Of a DNA stretch of 28,155 bases, positions 23,212 through 28,155 are shown piece after piece (position 1 is the first letter of the stretch; the number at the start of each line of letters is the position of its first letter). Below the pieces are notes generated by a model. The model did not search any database. It saw only the letters and a program-made list of their open reading frames with translations, and was not told the DNA's origin. The translations under genes were made by a program, and so were the position numbers. Source of the stretch: a virus; IMG/VR virus record IMGVR_UViG_3300043446_003713, positions 1 through 28,155 of that record; one strand, written 5' to 3'.

Positions 23212-23819
23212 CCCTCTCACCCGAAGGCCGAAAACTTCTGCTCGATTACGAAGTCGGGGGTGGAGAACCGTATTACCGGAAGTTTCTCCGCTTCCCCACA
23301 TGGCCAGGGGAATCCTCCGGCGTCACGATCGGAATCGGTTTCGACCTCGGGTACAACTCGCCAGACCAGTTTCGAGAAGCCTGGGCCGCAATCCTCGCCG
23401 ACGACAACTCCGCCATCCTCGCCCGCGCCCTCGGTGTCAAAGGCCAACCGGCGCGACAAATCCTCGCCGACGACGACCAGATGCGCGACGTCGAAATCCC
23501 CTGGGAAAAAGCCCTCGATGTTTTCGAGCGGATCACCACCCCACGGTTCTACCTCGCAACCCTTCGGATTTACCCGCAACTCGTCAACCTTCCACCCGCA
23601 GCCCGGGACGCTTTGGTTTCATTAGTCTTCAATCGAGGCGCAGCCCTCGCCGGTGACCGACGCGCCGAGATGGTCGGAATTCAAAACGCACTCCGCGACG
23701 GGAGATTTTACGACGTGCCCGCCATGCTTCGGTCGATGAAACGCTTGTGGCCCAACACTTTAGGATTGCAACGCAGACGAGAAGCCGAAGCTATTCTCTT
23801 TGAAAAGGCAATCGCATAA
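23208..23819 (+). CDS. Lysozyme-like endolysin (GH24-type)
   Basis: A 203-aa muramidase-like protein. Near the start it has EVGGGEPYYRKFLRFPTWPGESSGVTIGIGFDLGYN, in which E15 would be the general acid and the GVTIGIGxDLG block with T40 corresponds to the T4-lysozyme Thr region. The Trp/Pro-rich PTWPGESSG insertion before it is seen in a phage subgroup of this family. The second half (AARDALVSLVFNRGAALAG, then LGLQRRREAEAILF) matches the helical lobe (family: SL-x-F-N-x-G and GL-x-R-R-x-x-E). No signal peptide is visible, so export depends on the holin. The ATG at 23208 is coupled to the preceding stop. Confidence 0.88.
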   Translation: MTLSPEGRKLLLDYEVGGGEPYYRKFLRFPTWPGESSGVTIGIGFDLGYNSPDQFREAWAAILADDNSAILARALGVKGQPARQILADDDQMRDVEIPWEKALDVFERITTPRFYLATLRIYPQLVNLPPAARDALVSLVFNRGAALAGDRRAEMVGIQNALRDGRFYDVPAMLRSMKRLWPNTLGLQRRREAEAILFEKAIA

Positions 23820-23829
23820 AGCACACGGA

Positions 23830-23976
23830 AACCAGCACTTTCCGCATACCGTCGCAACCACCACGCAATCAACGGTTTCCGCATCGCGCCGTAAACGCTA
23901 CATAATCAACGGTTTCCGCATCACGCACAACTCGCACGCCATCAACGCTTTCCTGCGTTCGTTGTAAATCGCGCAT
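23830..23976. repeat. Tandem array of four 37-bp units with conserved 19-bp core
   Basis: Units start at 23830, 23867, 23904 and about 23941. Units 2 and 3 share an identical 19-base core (AATCAACGGTTTCCGCATC at 23867-23885 and 23904-23922). Unit 1 has TTTCCGCAT at 23839-23847, exactly 37 bases before the same string at 23876, and unit 4 has ATCAACGCTTTCC, one base short of register. The other 18 bases of each unit differ. The spacing is about 3.5 DNA turns. Iteron-like protein binding sites or a regulatory array is the most likely reading. Confidence 0.75.
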
Positions 23977-23997
23977 ACAGAACGCTTTACAGATAAA

Positions 23998-24029
23998 CCA
24001 CCCGCCGAAACCTCACTTTCGACGGGTGG
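23998..24029. other. Long imperfect hairpin, no T run
   Basis: CCACCCG (23998-24004) pairs with CGGGTGG (24023-24029), then after one mismatch CGAAA pairs with TTTCG around a six-base loop CCTCAC. The 13-position stem follows the repeat array. No T run follows on + and only a weak one on -, so it could be a factor-assisted terminator of the late transcript, an RNA-stability hairpin or part of an origin. Confidence 0.55.
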
Positions 24030-24064
24030 CCCCCAGACAACGCCGTAGCGCATCCGGAAAAATC

Positions 24065-24094
24065 GTCACATTTCGCAAGATTTTTTCAAGTGAC
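24065..24094. promoter_or_regulatory. Inverted repeat, candidate operator
   Basis: GTCAC at 24065-24069 and its complement GTGAC at 24090-24094 flank an AT-rich core with a six-T run. The arms are spaced about 25 bases centre to centre, near two and a half helical turns. It lies upstream of the putative rightward promoter and may bind a dimeric regulator. Confidence 0.4.
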
Positions 24095-24113
24095 AACGCA
24101 AACCGCTGAAACC

Positions 24114-24156
24114 GTGCAGGTTACCGAGTGCAGAAAAAGAAAAAAAAGATTTGCAC
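24114..24156. promoter_or_regulatory. Three GTGCA half-sites around an A tract
   Basis: GTGCA occurs at 24114-24118 and 24128-24132 in direct orientation, 14 bases apart, and inverted as TGCAC at 24152-24156. Between the last two lies an almost pure A/G tract (24133-24149) resembling an UP-type element or bendable DNA. The inverted copy overlaps the candidate -35 box TTGCAC, as expected for a repressor site. Confidence 0.42.
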
Positions 24157-24179
24157 GAACTCAGGGAGTATGGTTGAAT
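24151..24179 (+). promoter_or_regulatory. Weak promoter candidate for the right-hand module
   Basis: TTGCAC (24151-24156) and TTGAAT (24174-24179) are 17 bases apart, with an A tract directly upstream. Match to the sigma-70 boxes is only partial (3 of 6 and 4 of 6). Position before the first gene of a new block is its main support. Confidence 0.33.
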
Positions 24180-24235
24180 AAAAACCGTCGGGGGCGCGGT
24201 AGTCTCCGGCAAAACCCCAAACCAAAGACAACACT

Positions 24236-24499
24236 ATGAACATCATCAATCTTTTACCTTACGTCCGCCAAACCCGCCAGTACGGGCACACCTACATTCA
24301 CTCAGGAGTCCGAAAGGAAACTTTCGGCCACGCCGGATTCGTCGGAACGCTCGATGGCGAGTTGGTCCGTGCAACCTATTGCGGATGGGGGCGCTCGCTC
24401 CAGTCCCCACGGGGTCACAAATACAAGGCGCACATTCGGTTTGAGGCGACCGGAAAACCCGTCCCTTCCGCTCGTCTGTCCGAAGTGCGTCCTGTCTGA
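24236..24499 (+). CDS. Small unknown protein, first gene of the right-hand block
   Basis: An 87-aa protein, MNIINLLPYVRQTRQYGHTYIHSGVRKETFG at the start, with a middle strand pair GFVGTLDGELVRATYCGWGRSL and the basic segment SPRGHKYKAHIRFEATGK. It looks like a compact beta protein with many Gly, Tyr and His. I do not recognise it. It is preceded by a C/A-rich leader with CCAAACCAAAG and no Shine-Dalgarno site. First genes after a control region are often regulators or takeover proteins, but there is no helix-turn-helix or zinc motif. Confidence 0.6.
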   Translation: MNIINLLPYVRQTRQYGHTYIHSGVRKETFGHAGFVGTLDGELVRATYCGWGRSLQSPRGHKYKAHIRFEATGKPVPSARLSEVRPV

Positions 24500-24548
24500 T
24501 TCGACACCCAACCCACAAACCAAAACCAAAACCCAAACATCTCACGCC
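24500..24548 (+). promoter_or_regulatory. Unstructured C/A-rich leader
   Basis: Almost the whole gap is built from C and A (CCCACAAACCAAAACCAAAA and on) with G nearly absent, so it cannot fold. It has no Shine-Dalgarno site and shares the CAAACCAAAA string with other leaders. It probably helps ribosome loading at 24549. Confidence 0.4.
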
Positions 24549-24863
24549 ATGAAACACAACCTCCAAACCGCAGCCGACCTCATCAACGGACATTTCGCCT
24601 GTCACTCACTCGTCAGCGTCAACGCGTCCATTTTATGGGACGCAGATTTCGGCGACCACGAAACGCAGATCACGGTGGACATCGTCGCGCCCCGAGCACG
24701 CGCGACGTTTGAAGCCGAGCGGGAAAGGGAATCCGCCATGTTCGCCGCTGTCGCCGAACTGGAAGCACTCCCCTTCGTGCAGTCAGTCGACCGTGGCGGT
24801 TGGATAGATTCCGAGAACGGAAGGGGACACTTTTATCTCGTGACCATCAAATCCGCCCTCTAA
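24549..24863 (+). CDS. Small unknown protein
   Basis: A 104-aa protein, MKHNLQTAADLINGHFACHSLVSVNASILWDADFGDHETQITVDIVAP, then a charged helix ATFEAERERESAMFAAVAELEAL and a final strand GGWIDSENGRGHFYLVTI. The alternation of helix, strand, strand, helix, strand suggests a small alpha/beta fold. I do not recognise the family. The ATG at 24549 is chosen because upstream in-frame reading would overlap the preceding gene in a frame without phage-like residues. It precedes the predicted RNA structure at 24872. Confidence 0.6.
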   Translation: MKHNLQTAADLINGHFACHSLVSVNASILWDADFGDHETQITVDIVAPRARATFEAERERESAMFAAVAELEALPFVQSVDRGGWIDSENGRGHFYLVTIKSAL

Positions 24864-24871
24864 ACCAAACT

Positions 24872-24945
24872 TGCGCCGGCGGAATAGAACCGGAGGAGAA
24901 CTCCGGCGGGGGAAACTGACCCCTTCATTGAACACCACCGGCGCA
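24872..24945 (+). ncRNA. Predicted three-way-junction RNA element in a leader
   Basis: A 74-base stretch in the 91-base gap before the gene at 24955. The outer 8-bp stem joins TGCGCCGG (24872-24879) with CCGGCGCA (24938-24945). Inside are a 6-bp hairpin CCGGAG/CTCCGG with loop GAGAA (24890-24906) and a 4-bp GGGG/CCCC hairpin (24909-24923). This could be a cis-acting leader element or small RNA. It is not a tRNA: the D and T arms and an anticodon arm at the right places are missing. No known family is recognised. Confidence 0.45.
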
Positions 24946-24954
24946 CCCCTTCCC

Positions 24955-25125
24955 ATGACTGACAAACAACTCGCCCCCCTCTGTTTTGCAATGGCATCCT
25001 TCGACGCCGTCGCAATCTCTCAAACCAAGGAACCCGCATTCCAGATTGCGCTAGGCATTCTCCTTCTGGTCTCTTACTGGATCGGATTCTTAGCCGCTTT
25101 CGGGGAACCCTCCGACGACCAATGA
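24955..25125 (+). CDS. Small membrane protein
   Basis: A 56-aa protein, MTDKQLAPLCFAMASFDAVAIS at the start, with one clear hydrophobic segment FQIALGILLLVSYWIGFLAAF (residues about 30-50) and an acidic end GEPSDDQ. The first 20 residues are weakly hydrophobic and might form a second segment. The function is unknown; small phage membrane proteins often modulate the host membrane or block superinfection. The ATG at 24955 is preferred, but an in-frame TTG at 24871 would extend it through the predicted RNA structure. The stop overlaps the next start by ATGA. Confidence 0.62.
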   Translation: MTDKQLAPLCFAMASFDAVAISQTKEPAFQIALGILLLVSYWIGFLAAFGEPSDDQ

Positions 25126-25343
25126 ACCCCGCGCTTCAAACCCTCCTTCAAAAACACCAAGACCAAATCGCCGCCGCGTTTCGAACCGGCGACAAAATCA
25201 CCCTCGCCGATGCCTACATCCAGATCTCAATCGACCCGCCCGCACTCTGCCGCAGGTGCGGAAACCCACGACCCCGCGTTCAAGGCCGCCGCCTTTGTTT
25301 CCGGTGTGGAAAAGGTGAGTTTGCACCCCGTGGTCGCCGTTGA
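25122..25343 (+). CDS. Small zinc-ribbon protein
   Basis: A 73-aa protein. The N-terminal half is a helix (LQTLLQKHQDQIAAAFRTGDKITLADAY). The C-terminal half has two CxxC pairs, C43/C46 in LCRRCGNPR and C59/C62 in LCFRCGKGE, in a basic context ending APRGRR. This is a typical zinc ribbon able to touch nucleic acid or protein. It starts on ATGA with the membrane protein and overlaps the resolvase start. A role in transcription control or recombination is possible, but nothing further can be read. Confidence 0.7.
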   Translation: MNPALQTLLQKHQDQIAAAFRTGDKITLADAYIQISIDPPALCRRCGNPRPRVQGRRLCFRCGKGEFAPRGRR

Positions 25344-25764
25344 CCCCGGCGTGAACGGCGGGGTTGCTTGGGTTGACTGTCAAATCGGCCCCCAGGCAAT
25401 CCGAATGCCGGAAACCGACGGTGACATCCTCCACACCTTCCGCGGACTCCGCCGAGCGGGGGCGCAAACCATCGCAATGGAACTCCCCGCAAAATGCATT
25501 TTCGGCGCAGGACACTCCGCGCTCGCCACCCTCCACCGGAACGTCGGTTTCTTGCAGGGCGTCGCCATGGCCGAGGGATTCTCCCTCCTCCTTTTGGCCC
25601 CGCAAAAATGGCAGGCCAAACTCAGCCTCAAAAAACGGACCGGCGAAGAGCAGCGCCACTGGAAAAACCGGTTGAAGGAGGAAGCCCAGCGCCGATTCCC
25701 TTCTCTCCGCGTCACCTTAAACAACGCCGACGCCCTTCTGATCCTCGCTTCTCAGCAGCAGTAA
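25315..25764 (+). CDS. RuvC-like Holliday junction resolvase
   Basis: A 149-aa RNase H-fold nuclease if started at GTG 25315. It has VVAVDPGVNGGVAWVD (D10) as the first catalytic strand, TIAMELP (E56) as the second, and NNADALLIL (D139) near the end, matching the D-E-D pattern of RuvC. The middle has a SALATLHRNVGFLQGVA helix and the family's basic APQKWQAKLSLKK segment. It would resolve branched phage DNA before packaging. GTG is preceded by GGAAAAG, and the frame upstream to ATG 25210 looks like shadow of the zinc-ribbon gene, so the shorter start is chosen. A longer form cannot be excluded. Confidence 0.82.
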   Translation: MSLHPVVAVDPGVNGGVAWVDCQIGPQAIRMPETDGDILHTFRGLRRAGAQTIAMELPAKCIFGAGHSALATLHRNVGFLQGVAMAEGFSLLLLAPQKWQAKLSLKKRTGEEQRHWKNRLKEEAQRRFPSLRVTLNNADALLILASQQQ

Positions 25765-25786
25765 AAACCCAGACAAACAAAACCAA

Positions 25787-26653
25787 ATGGAAAACAAACT
25801 AAGCCTGTTCCAAGGCATCACAAACCCCATCGAAGCCGCACACCAACTCGGAGAGGCGTTCGCCGCCTCCGGCTTGTTCGGTTGCTCCCGACCCCAGCAG
25901 GGAACCGTCCTCGCGATGCAATGCCTCGCAACCGGAATGAGCCCGTTCGAACTCACCCAGACCTACCACATCATCGACGGGAAACTTTCGATGAAAGCCG
26001 ACGCCATGCTTGGCCGCTTTCTCTCCGCCGGAGGGAAAGCAGTCTGGGGTGCCCGTACGGCGGAAAAGGTCTCAGCCCGTTTCATCTACCGGGACAACGA
26101 CCTCGAAATGTCGGTCTCAATGCAAGAACTCATCGCCTCCGGCGTGGCCCTCTCCAAAGGTGACCAACTCAAAGACAACTACCGACGCCACCCGCGCCAA
26201 ATGCTCACCGCCCGTTTAATCTCCGAGGCCGTGCGCCTACTCGCGCCGGAAATCGTCGCCGGAGTTTACACACCGGAGGAGATCGGCGACTTCGCCACCG
26301 AATCGACGCCACCAAACCCAGTACCCCCTAAACCGGAACCACCAAAAGCCGAGCCGGAAACAAAGCCAAAGCCGACCAAAACCAAAGCGCCAACCATCGA
26401 AACAACCGCAGAAATCATCCCCGACTCCTCATTCGCACCGTTCTCTCGCTCGTTTTCCTCGCAGCCGGTCGCCGCAGACCCCGAGGACGAGTGGAAACAA
26501 ATCCTCGGCGAACACTACAAACTCGCCCTCGACTTCTTCCACGCGACCGGCGTTCTGAAAGACGCCCAAAAACTACAACACCTGCCCGACAGCTACAAAT
26601 CCGCGACCCGCACCAGGACCGCCGATCTCATCGCCAAAATCACCAAAAAATAA
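25787..26653 (+). CDS. RecT-like single-strand annealing protein candidate
   Basis: A 288-aa protein. Residues 1-165 have the order seen in a large phage family often named recombinase: QQGTVLAMQCLATGMSPFELTQTYHIIDGKLSMKADAMLG, then a strand region ARFIYRDNDLEMSVSMQEL, then NYRRHPRQMLTARLISEAVRLLAPEIVAGVYTPEEIG. A Pro/Lys/Glu-rich linker (about 175-205) leads to a C-terminal helical region (DEWKQILGEHYKLALDFFHATG). RuvC-like and SSB genes on its two sides support a recombination role. The resemblance to RecT proper is weak by eye, so this is provisional. The leader is C/A-rich (AAACAAAACCAA) and lacks a Shine-Dalgarno site. Confidence 0.6.
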   Translation: MENKLSLFQGITNPIEAAHQLGEAFAASGLFGCSRPQQGTVLAMQCLATGMSPFELTQTYHIIDGKLSMKADAMLGRFLSAGGKAVWGARTAEKVSARFIYRDNDLEMSVSMQELIASGVALSKGDQLKDNYRRHPRQMLTARLISEAVRLLAPEIVAGVYTPEEIGDFATESTPPNPVPPKPEPPKAEPETKPKPTKTKAPTIETTAEIIPDSSFAPFSRSFSSQPVAADPEDEWKQILGEHYKLALDFFHATGVLKDAQKLQHLPDSYKSATRTRTADLIAKITKK

Positions 26654-26659
26654 CCAGCC

Positions 26660-27163
26660 ATGTTCAAACCAGACCGCAACGCCCCCACCGCCGGAGGGTA
26701 TCTGAAGCAAGCCGGAATCTTCGCCGGAACGATCGTGTTCCCAGACGAAATCAAATCGAGCAGCAGAGGCGAAACAATCGTCCGCCTCAAAATCGAAACC
26801 GACGCCGGAGCCGCCACCGACGACTATATCAACAGCGAGAAGATGTGGTGGAAATTGAACTACCTTTTGGCCGCCGTCGACCCCGAGGGGACCAAAATCC
26901 CGGTGGCCGATGGGGCGGACCTCGACTTTTCCAAGGAGGGAAACTTCATCGCGTTCCTCCGCCACTTCGACGGGAAAACGCTGAGTTTCGCGCACTTCGA
27001 GGAAACCTACACCAAACGCGACGGAACGCAGGGGACTTCGTGGCGAGTTCGACCGCTCGACCCGCGCAAAAAGCCGGCCGAGCAACTCTCAAAAGCAATC
27101 CTCGCCCTTGTCGCCTCGCCGGCGCCAACAACCCAAGAAGAACCCGACGAAATCCCCTTCTAG
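26660..27163 (+). CDS. Phage single-stranded DNA-binding protein
   Basis: A 167-aa protein. The first 115 residues are a beta-barrel-like mix (GETIVRLKIETDAGAATDDYI, SFAHFEETYTKRDGTQGTSWRVRPL). The tail is loose and acidic and ends EEPDEIPF, the typical SSB C-terminal tip (acidic residues, then I-P-F) used to dock partner enzymes. It follows the RecT-like gene by 6 bases and would coat single-stranded DNA for annealing. The N-terminal half has features seen in phage SSBs of the DUF669 type but no exact motif is claimed. A C/A-rich AACCAGCC leader precedes the ATG. Confidence 0.82.
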   Translation: MFKPDRNAPTAGGYLKQAGIFAGTIVFPDEIKSSSRGETIVRLKIETDAGAATDDYINSEKMWWKLNYLLAAVDPEGTKIPVADGADLDFSKEGNFIAFLRHFDGKTLSFAHFEETYTKRDGTQGTSWRVRPLDPRKKPAEQLSKAILALVASPAPTTQEEPDEIPF

Positions 27164-27166
27164 ACC

Positions 27167-27379
27167 ATGCTCACCGACGCCGACCGAGCCGAAATACTGG
27201 CAATGATTCGAGACGAAATCATTGACGCAGCCCCCCCGAAAGGCGGGGGCGCAGGGGACGGAACCCTGCAACACTACGAACGCAGCCCCGCCGCCCTAAC
27301 CTTCGAGATCCGCTTTCTACGACGGGAACTCGAAGCCCTGACCCGACAACTCCACAACCTTAACAACGCCACCGAATGA
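27167..27379 (+). CDS. Small unknown protein
   Basis: A 70-aa protein, MLTDADRAEILAMIRDEIIDAAPPKGGGAGDG, with a helix, a Gly/Pro linker and a second helix FLRRELEALTRQLHNLNNATE with heptad-like leucines. It follows the SSB stop by three bases and its stop overlaps the next start (ATGA). Two helices joined by a flexible linker suggest a small oligomeric accessory protein, possibly a partner of the recombination genes. I do not recognise it. Confidence 0.55.
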   Translation: MLTDADRAEILAMIRDEIIDAAPPKGGGAGDGTLQHYERSPAALTFEIRFLRRELEALTRQLHNLNNATE

Positions 27380-27633
27380 ACCCAGCAGATAAACTCCGCA
27401 ACTACCTCTCCGAAATTGCCAACCTTATCAACCAACCCATCCGAGGTTGGAACTACTACATGAGCCTCGAAGAATTCAAATACCACCTTTTTGAAAAAGA
27501 AGCACTCCGCCAAGCGGCCGCACTCACCGCCGAGCAACAGGCAACGGTCGCCCAAGCCCTCGACCTCATCGAGCAATCGCGCCGCGCCTACACCGATCCG
27601 GAACCACTCCGACACCTCCTCGCCACACTATGA
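27376..27633 (+). CDS. Small helical unknown protein
   Basis: An 85-aa protein, MNPADKLRNYLSEIANLINQPIRGWNYYMSLEEFKYHLF at the start, then LTAEQQATVAQALDLIEQSRRAYTDPEPLRHLLATL. It is predicted to be mostly helical with aromatic residues at 25-38. No family is recognised. It is coupled by ATGA to both neighbours, so it is very likely translated. Small helical proteins of this kind are common in phage early blocks. Confidence 0.58.
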   Translation: MNPADKLRNYLSEIANLINQPIRGWNYYMSLEEFKYHLFEKEALRQAAALTAEQQATVAQALDLIEQSRRAYTDPEPLRHLLATL

Positions 27634-27839
27634 CGCCGCAATCAACTCTCTACTGGATCCCAGCATCCATCGAACTACCCAAACGCGACGTCCCCGTAAT
27701 TGTCGCGGTTCACTCGCCCACCCAATCGTTCACCGCCGTTTCCCACCGCACCTCCCGTGCTTGGTCTGGGATCGCATGGCCCGCCGCCGTCGCCTACTGG
27801 GCCAAACTCCCGCCTCCACCTCCACCTCCAACCGAATGA
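27630..27839 (+). CDS. DUF551-like small protein
   Basis: A 69-aa protein with LYWIPASIELPKRDVPVIVAVHSP at the start and AWPAAVAYWAKLPPPPPP at the end. This matches the DUF551 plan: W-I-x-x-x-x-x-x-P-x-x-x-x-x-V-x-V first, then a V-x-x-W-x-x-L-P-x-x-P end. DUF551 proteins are frequent in phage early regions and have no known role that I can state. The C-terminal proline run is coded by repeated CCTCCA-type triplets. Coupled by ATGA to both neighbours. Confidence 0.7.
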   Translation: MTPQSTLYWIPASIELPKRDVPVIVAVHSPTQSFTAVSHRTSRAWSGIAWPAAVAYWAKLPPPPPPPTE

Positions 27840-27925
27840 AAACCGCCGCCCGACTTGCCGGATTTTGTTTTTTCCTCGTCGCCCTCGCCCTAACCCTCGC
27901 CCACCATGACAAAGACCAACCTTGA
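27836..27925 (+). CDS. Very small membrane peptide
   Basis: A 29-codon frame, MKTAARLAGFCFFLVALAL then a short polar end HHDKDQP. It has a basic start and one hydrophobic segment (residues about 8-22), like a signal-anchor peptide. Its start overlaps the DUF551 stop (ATGA) and its stop overlaps the next gene, supporting translation. It may be a real microprotein or an accidental frame; the hydrophobic block is the main reason to keep it. Confidence 0.42.
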   Translation: MKTAARLAGFCFFLVALALTLAHHDKDQP

Positions 27926-28094
27926 ACGCGAAAACGCCCGACTCCGCGCCGAACTCGACGAACTCCGCGCCGCCGCCAAAGAAATCTGGGAGGGAACCCA
28001 GTTCTACCTGCAACAGCACGAAATCGACGAACTCCGCGACCACCTCGCCGACCAACTCGAAATGTTCGAGGGGGAGAAGGAGGTGCAACCGTGA
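27906..28094 (+). CDS. Small coiled-coil protein
   Basis: A 62-aa protein, MTKTNLERENARLRAELDELRAAAKEIWEG, with leucines in heptads, then a second charged helix HEIDELRDHLADQLEMFEGEKEVQP. It is probably a dimeric coiled coil. The stop overlaps the GTG of the next frame. Function unknown; the leading E-N-A-R-L-R-A-E-L-D-E-L is a common coiled-coil phrase and does not point to one family. Confidence 0.6.
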   Translation: MTKTNLERENARLRAELDELRAAAKEIWEGTQFYLQQHEIDELRDHLADQLEMFEGEKEVQP

Positions 28095-28155
28095 GCGACG
28101 AACTAGAGCAATTGCGCCAAGCCTTGCATGACGCACGGATCGAGAACAGCGGACA
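28091..28155 (+). CDS. Coiled-coil protein, N-terminal part only
   Basis: A GTG start overlaps the preceding stop (GTGA) and the frame stays open to the right edge: MSDELEQLRQALHDARIENSG. It is preceded by a purine-rich site (GGGGGAGAAGGAGG, 28069-28082). The visible 21 residues are helical and charged. The family cannot be given. Confidence 0.5.
   Translation, partial: MSDELEQLRQALHDARIENSG

Larger units (their letters stand above)
23820..24235. other. Non-coding control region between lysis and early-type genes
   Basis: A 416-base gap with no convincing gene on either strand. It is less C-skewed than the genes around it and contains the 37-bp repeat array, a long hairpin, inverted repeats, an A tract, a possible promoter and the leader of the next gene, each listed separately. 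It separates the late structural block from the recombination block, both transcribed rightward. This is the best place in the window for an origin or a main early promoter. Confidence 0.7.

Noticed and set aside
23830-23976. CRISPR array
   Set aside because: Repeat cores are about 19 bases and spacers about 18, both below CRISPR sizes. There are only four units, two of them degenerate, and no cas gene. Listed as a repeat array.
23998-24029. Rho-independent terminator of the lysis operon
   Set aside because: The stem is good but CCCCC, not T, follows on the + strand, and on the - strand the T run is weak. Listed as a hairpin of unknown role.
24872-24945. tRNA gene of 74 bases
   Set aside because: Length and closing stem fit, but there is no D arm with GG loop, no anticodon arm at the middle, no 5-bp T arm with TTCRA loop and no discriminator-CCA context. 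Kept only as an unclassified structure.
24871-24954. TTG-started N-terminal extension of the membrane protein gene
   Set aside because: The extension would be Arg/Gly-rich without phage-like features, lacks a ribosome site and would lie over the predicted RNA structure. ATG 24955 is preferred.
25210-25314. Longer RuvC-like protein starting at ATG 25210
   Set aside because: The extra 35 residues look like a shadow of the zinc-ribbon gene, and GTG 25315 has GGAAAAG just upstream and leaves the catalytic strand at the normal distance from the start.

Overview
The window is a stretch of tailed double-stranded DNA phage or prophage genome. All convincing genes lie on the + strand, mostly stop-to-start or with ATGA/TGATG-type overlaps, in the order packaging, head, tail, fibres, lysis, then (after a 416-bp non-coding gap) recombination and small early-type genes. 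The terminase resembles the lambda gpA family, and a gpG/gpGT-like frameshift cassette sits upstream of a 722-aa tape measure protein. Together these indicate a long-tailed phage with lambda-like packaging, most likely a siphovirus because no contractile sheath gene is seen. No integrase, repressor or tRNA gene is visible, so lytic or temperate lifestyle cannot be decided here.

The DNA is GC-rich (about 60 % by eye), and the coding strand is very rich in C and poor in G. Most genes have no Shine-Dalgarno sequence; their starts follow C/A-rich leaders such as CCAAACCAAA. This argues against a typical Escherichia or Bacillus host and would fit a high-GC lineage that often starts without Shine-Dalgarno (Verrucomicrobiota or a relative is a guess only).

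Layout: 1-1280 holds the end of an unknown gene, a TET-associated-type glycosyltransferase and a GIY-YIG domain protein. 1277-7710 holds terminase large subunit, a small connector-position protein, portal, a small HAD phosphatase, a DUF2188-like mini-protein, a prohead protease with scaffold tail, a decoration protein and the major capsid protein, closed by a strong terminator. 7762-9994 holds neck and tail-completion genes, including a tandem pair of 112-aa paralogues. 10016-13440 holds the frameshifted tail chaperone, a basic protein and the tape measure. 13437-16901 holds distal-tail candidates, again with tandem paralogues. 16936-22789 holds five consecutive fibre or adhesin genes (collagen-like, glycine-rich and beta-helix types). 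22802-23819 is a lysis cassette: holin-like peptide, membrane-anchored coiled-coil protein and lysozyme.

23820-24235 is non-coding and contains a 37-bp-period repeat array, a long hairpin and operator-like inverted repeats, so it is a candidate control region or origin. 24236-28155 holds short unknown genes plus a RuvC-like resolvase, a RecT-like annealing protein candidate and an SSB with an acidic tail ending in DEIPF. These three would process and recombine replicating DNA before packaging.

The most interesting points are the GGGAAAC frameshift site, the 37-bp array, a predicted three-way-junction RNA at 24872-24945, the base-modification-type glycosyltransferase beside the terminase, and repeated small-scale gene duplication in the structural region.
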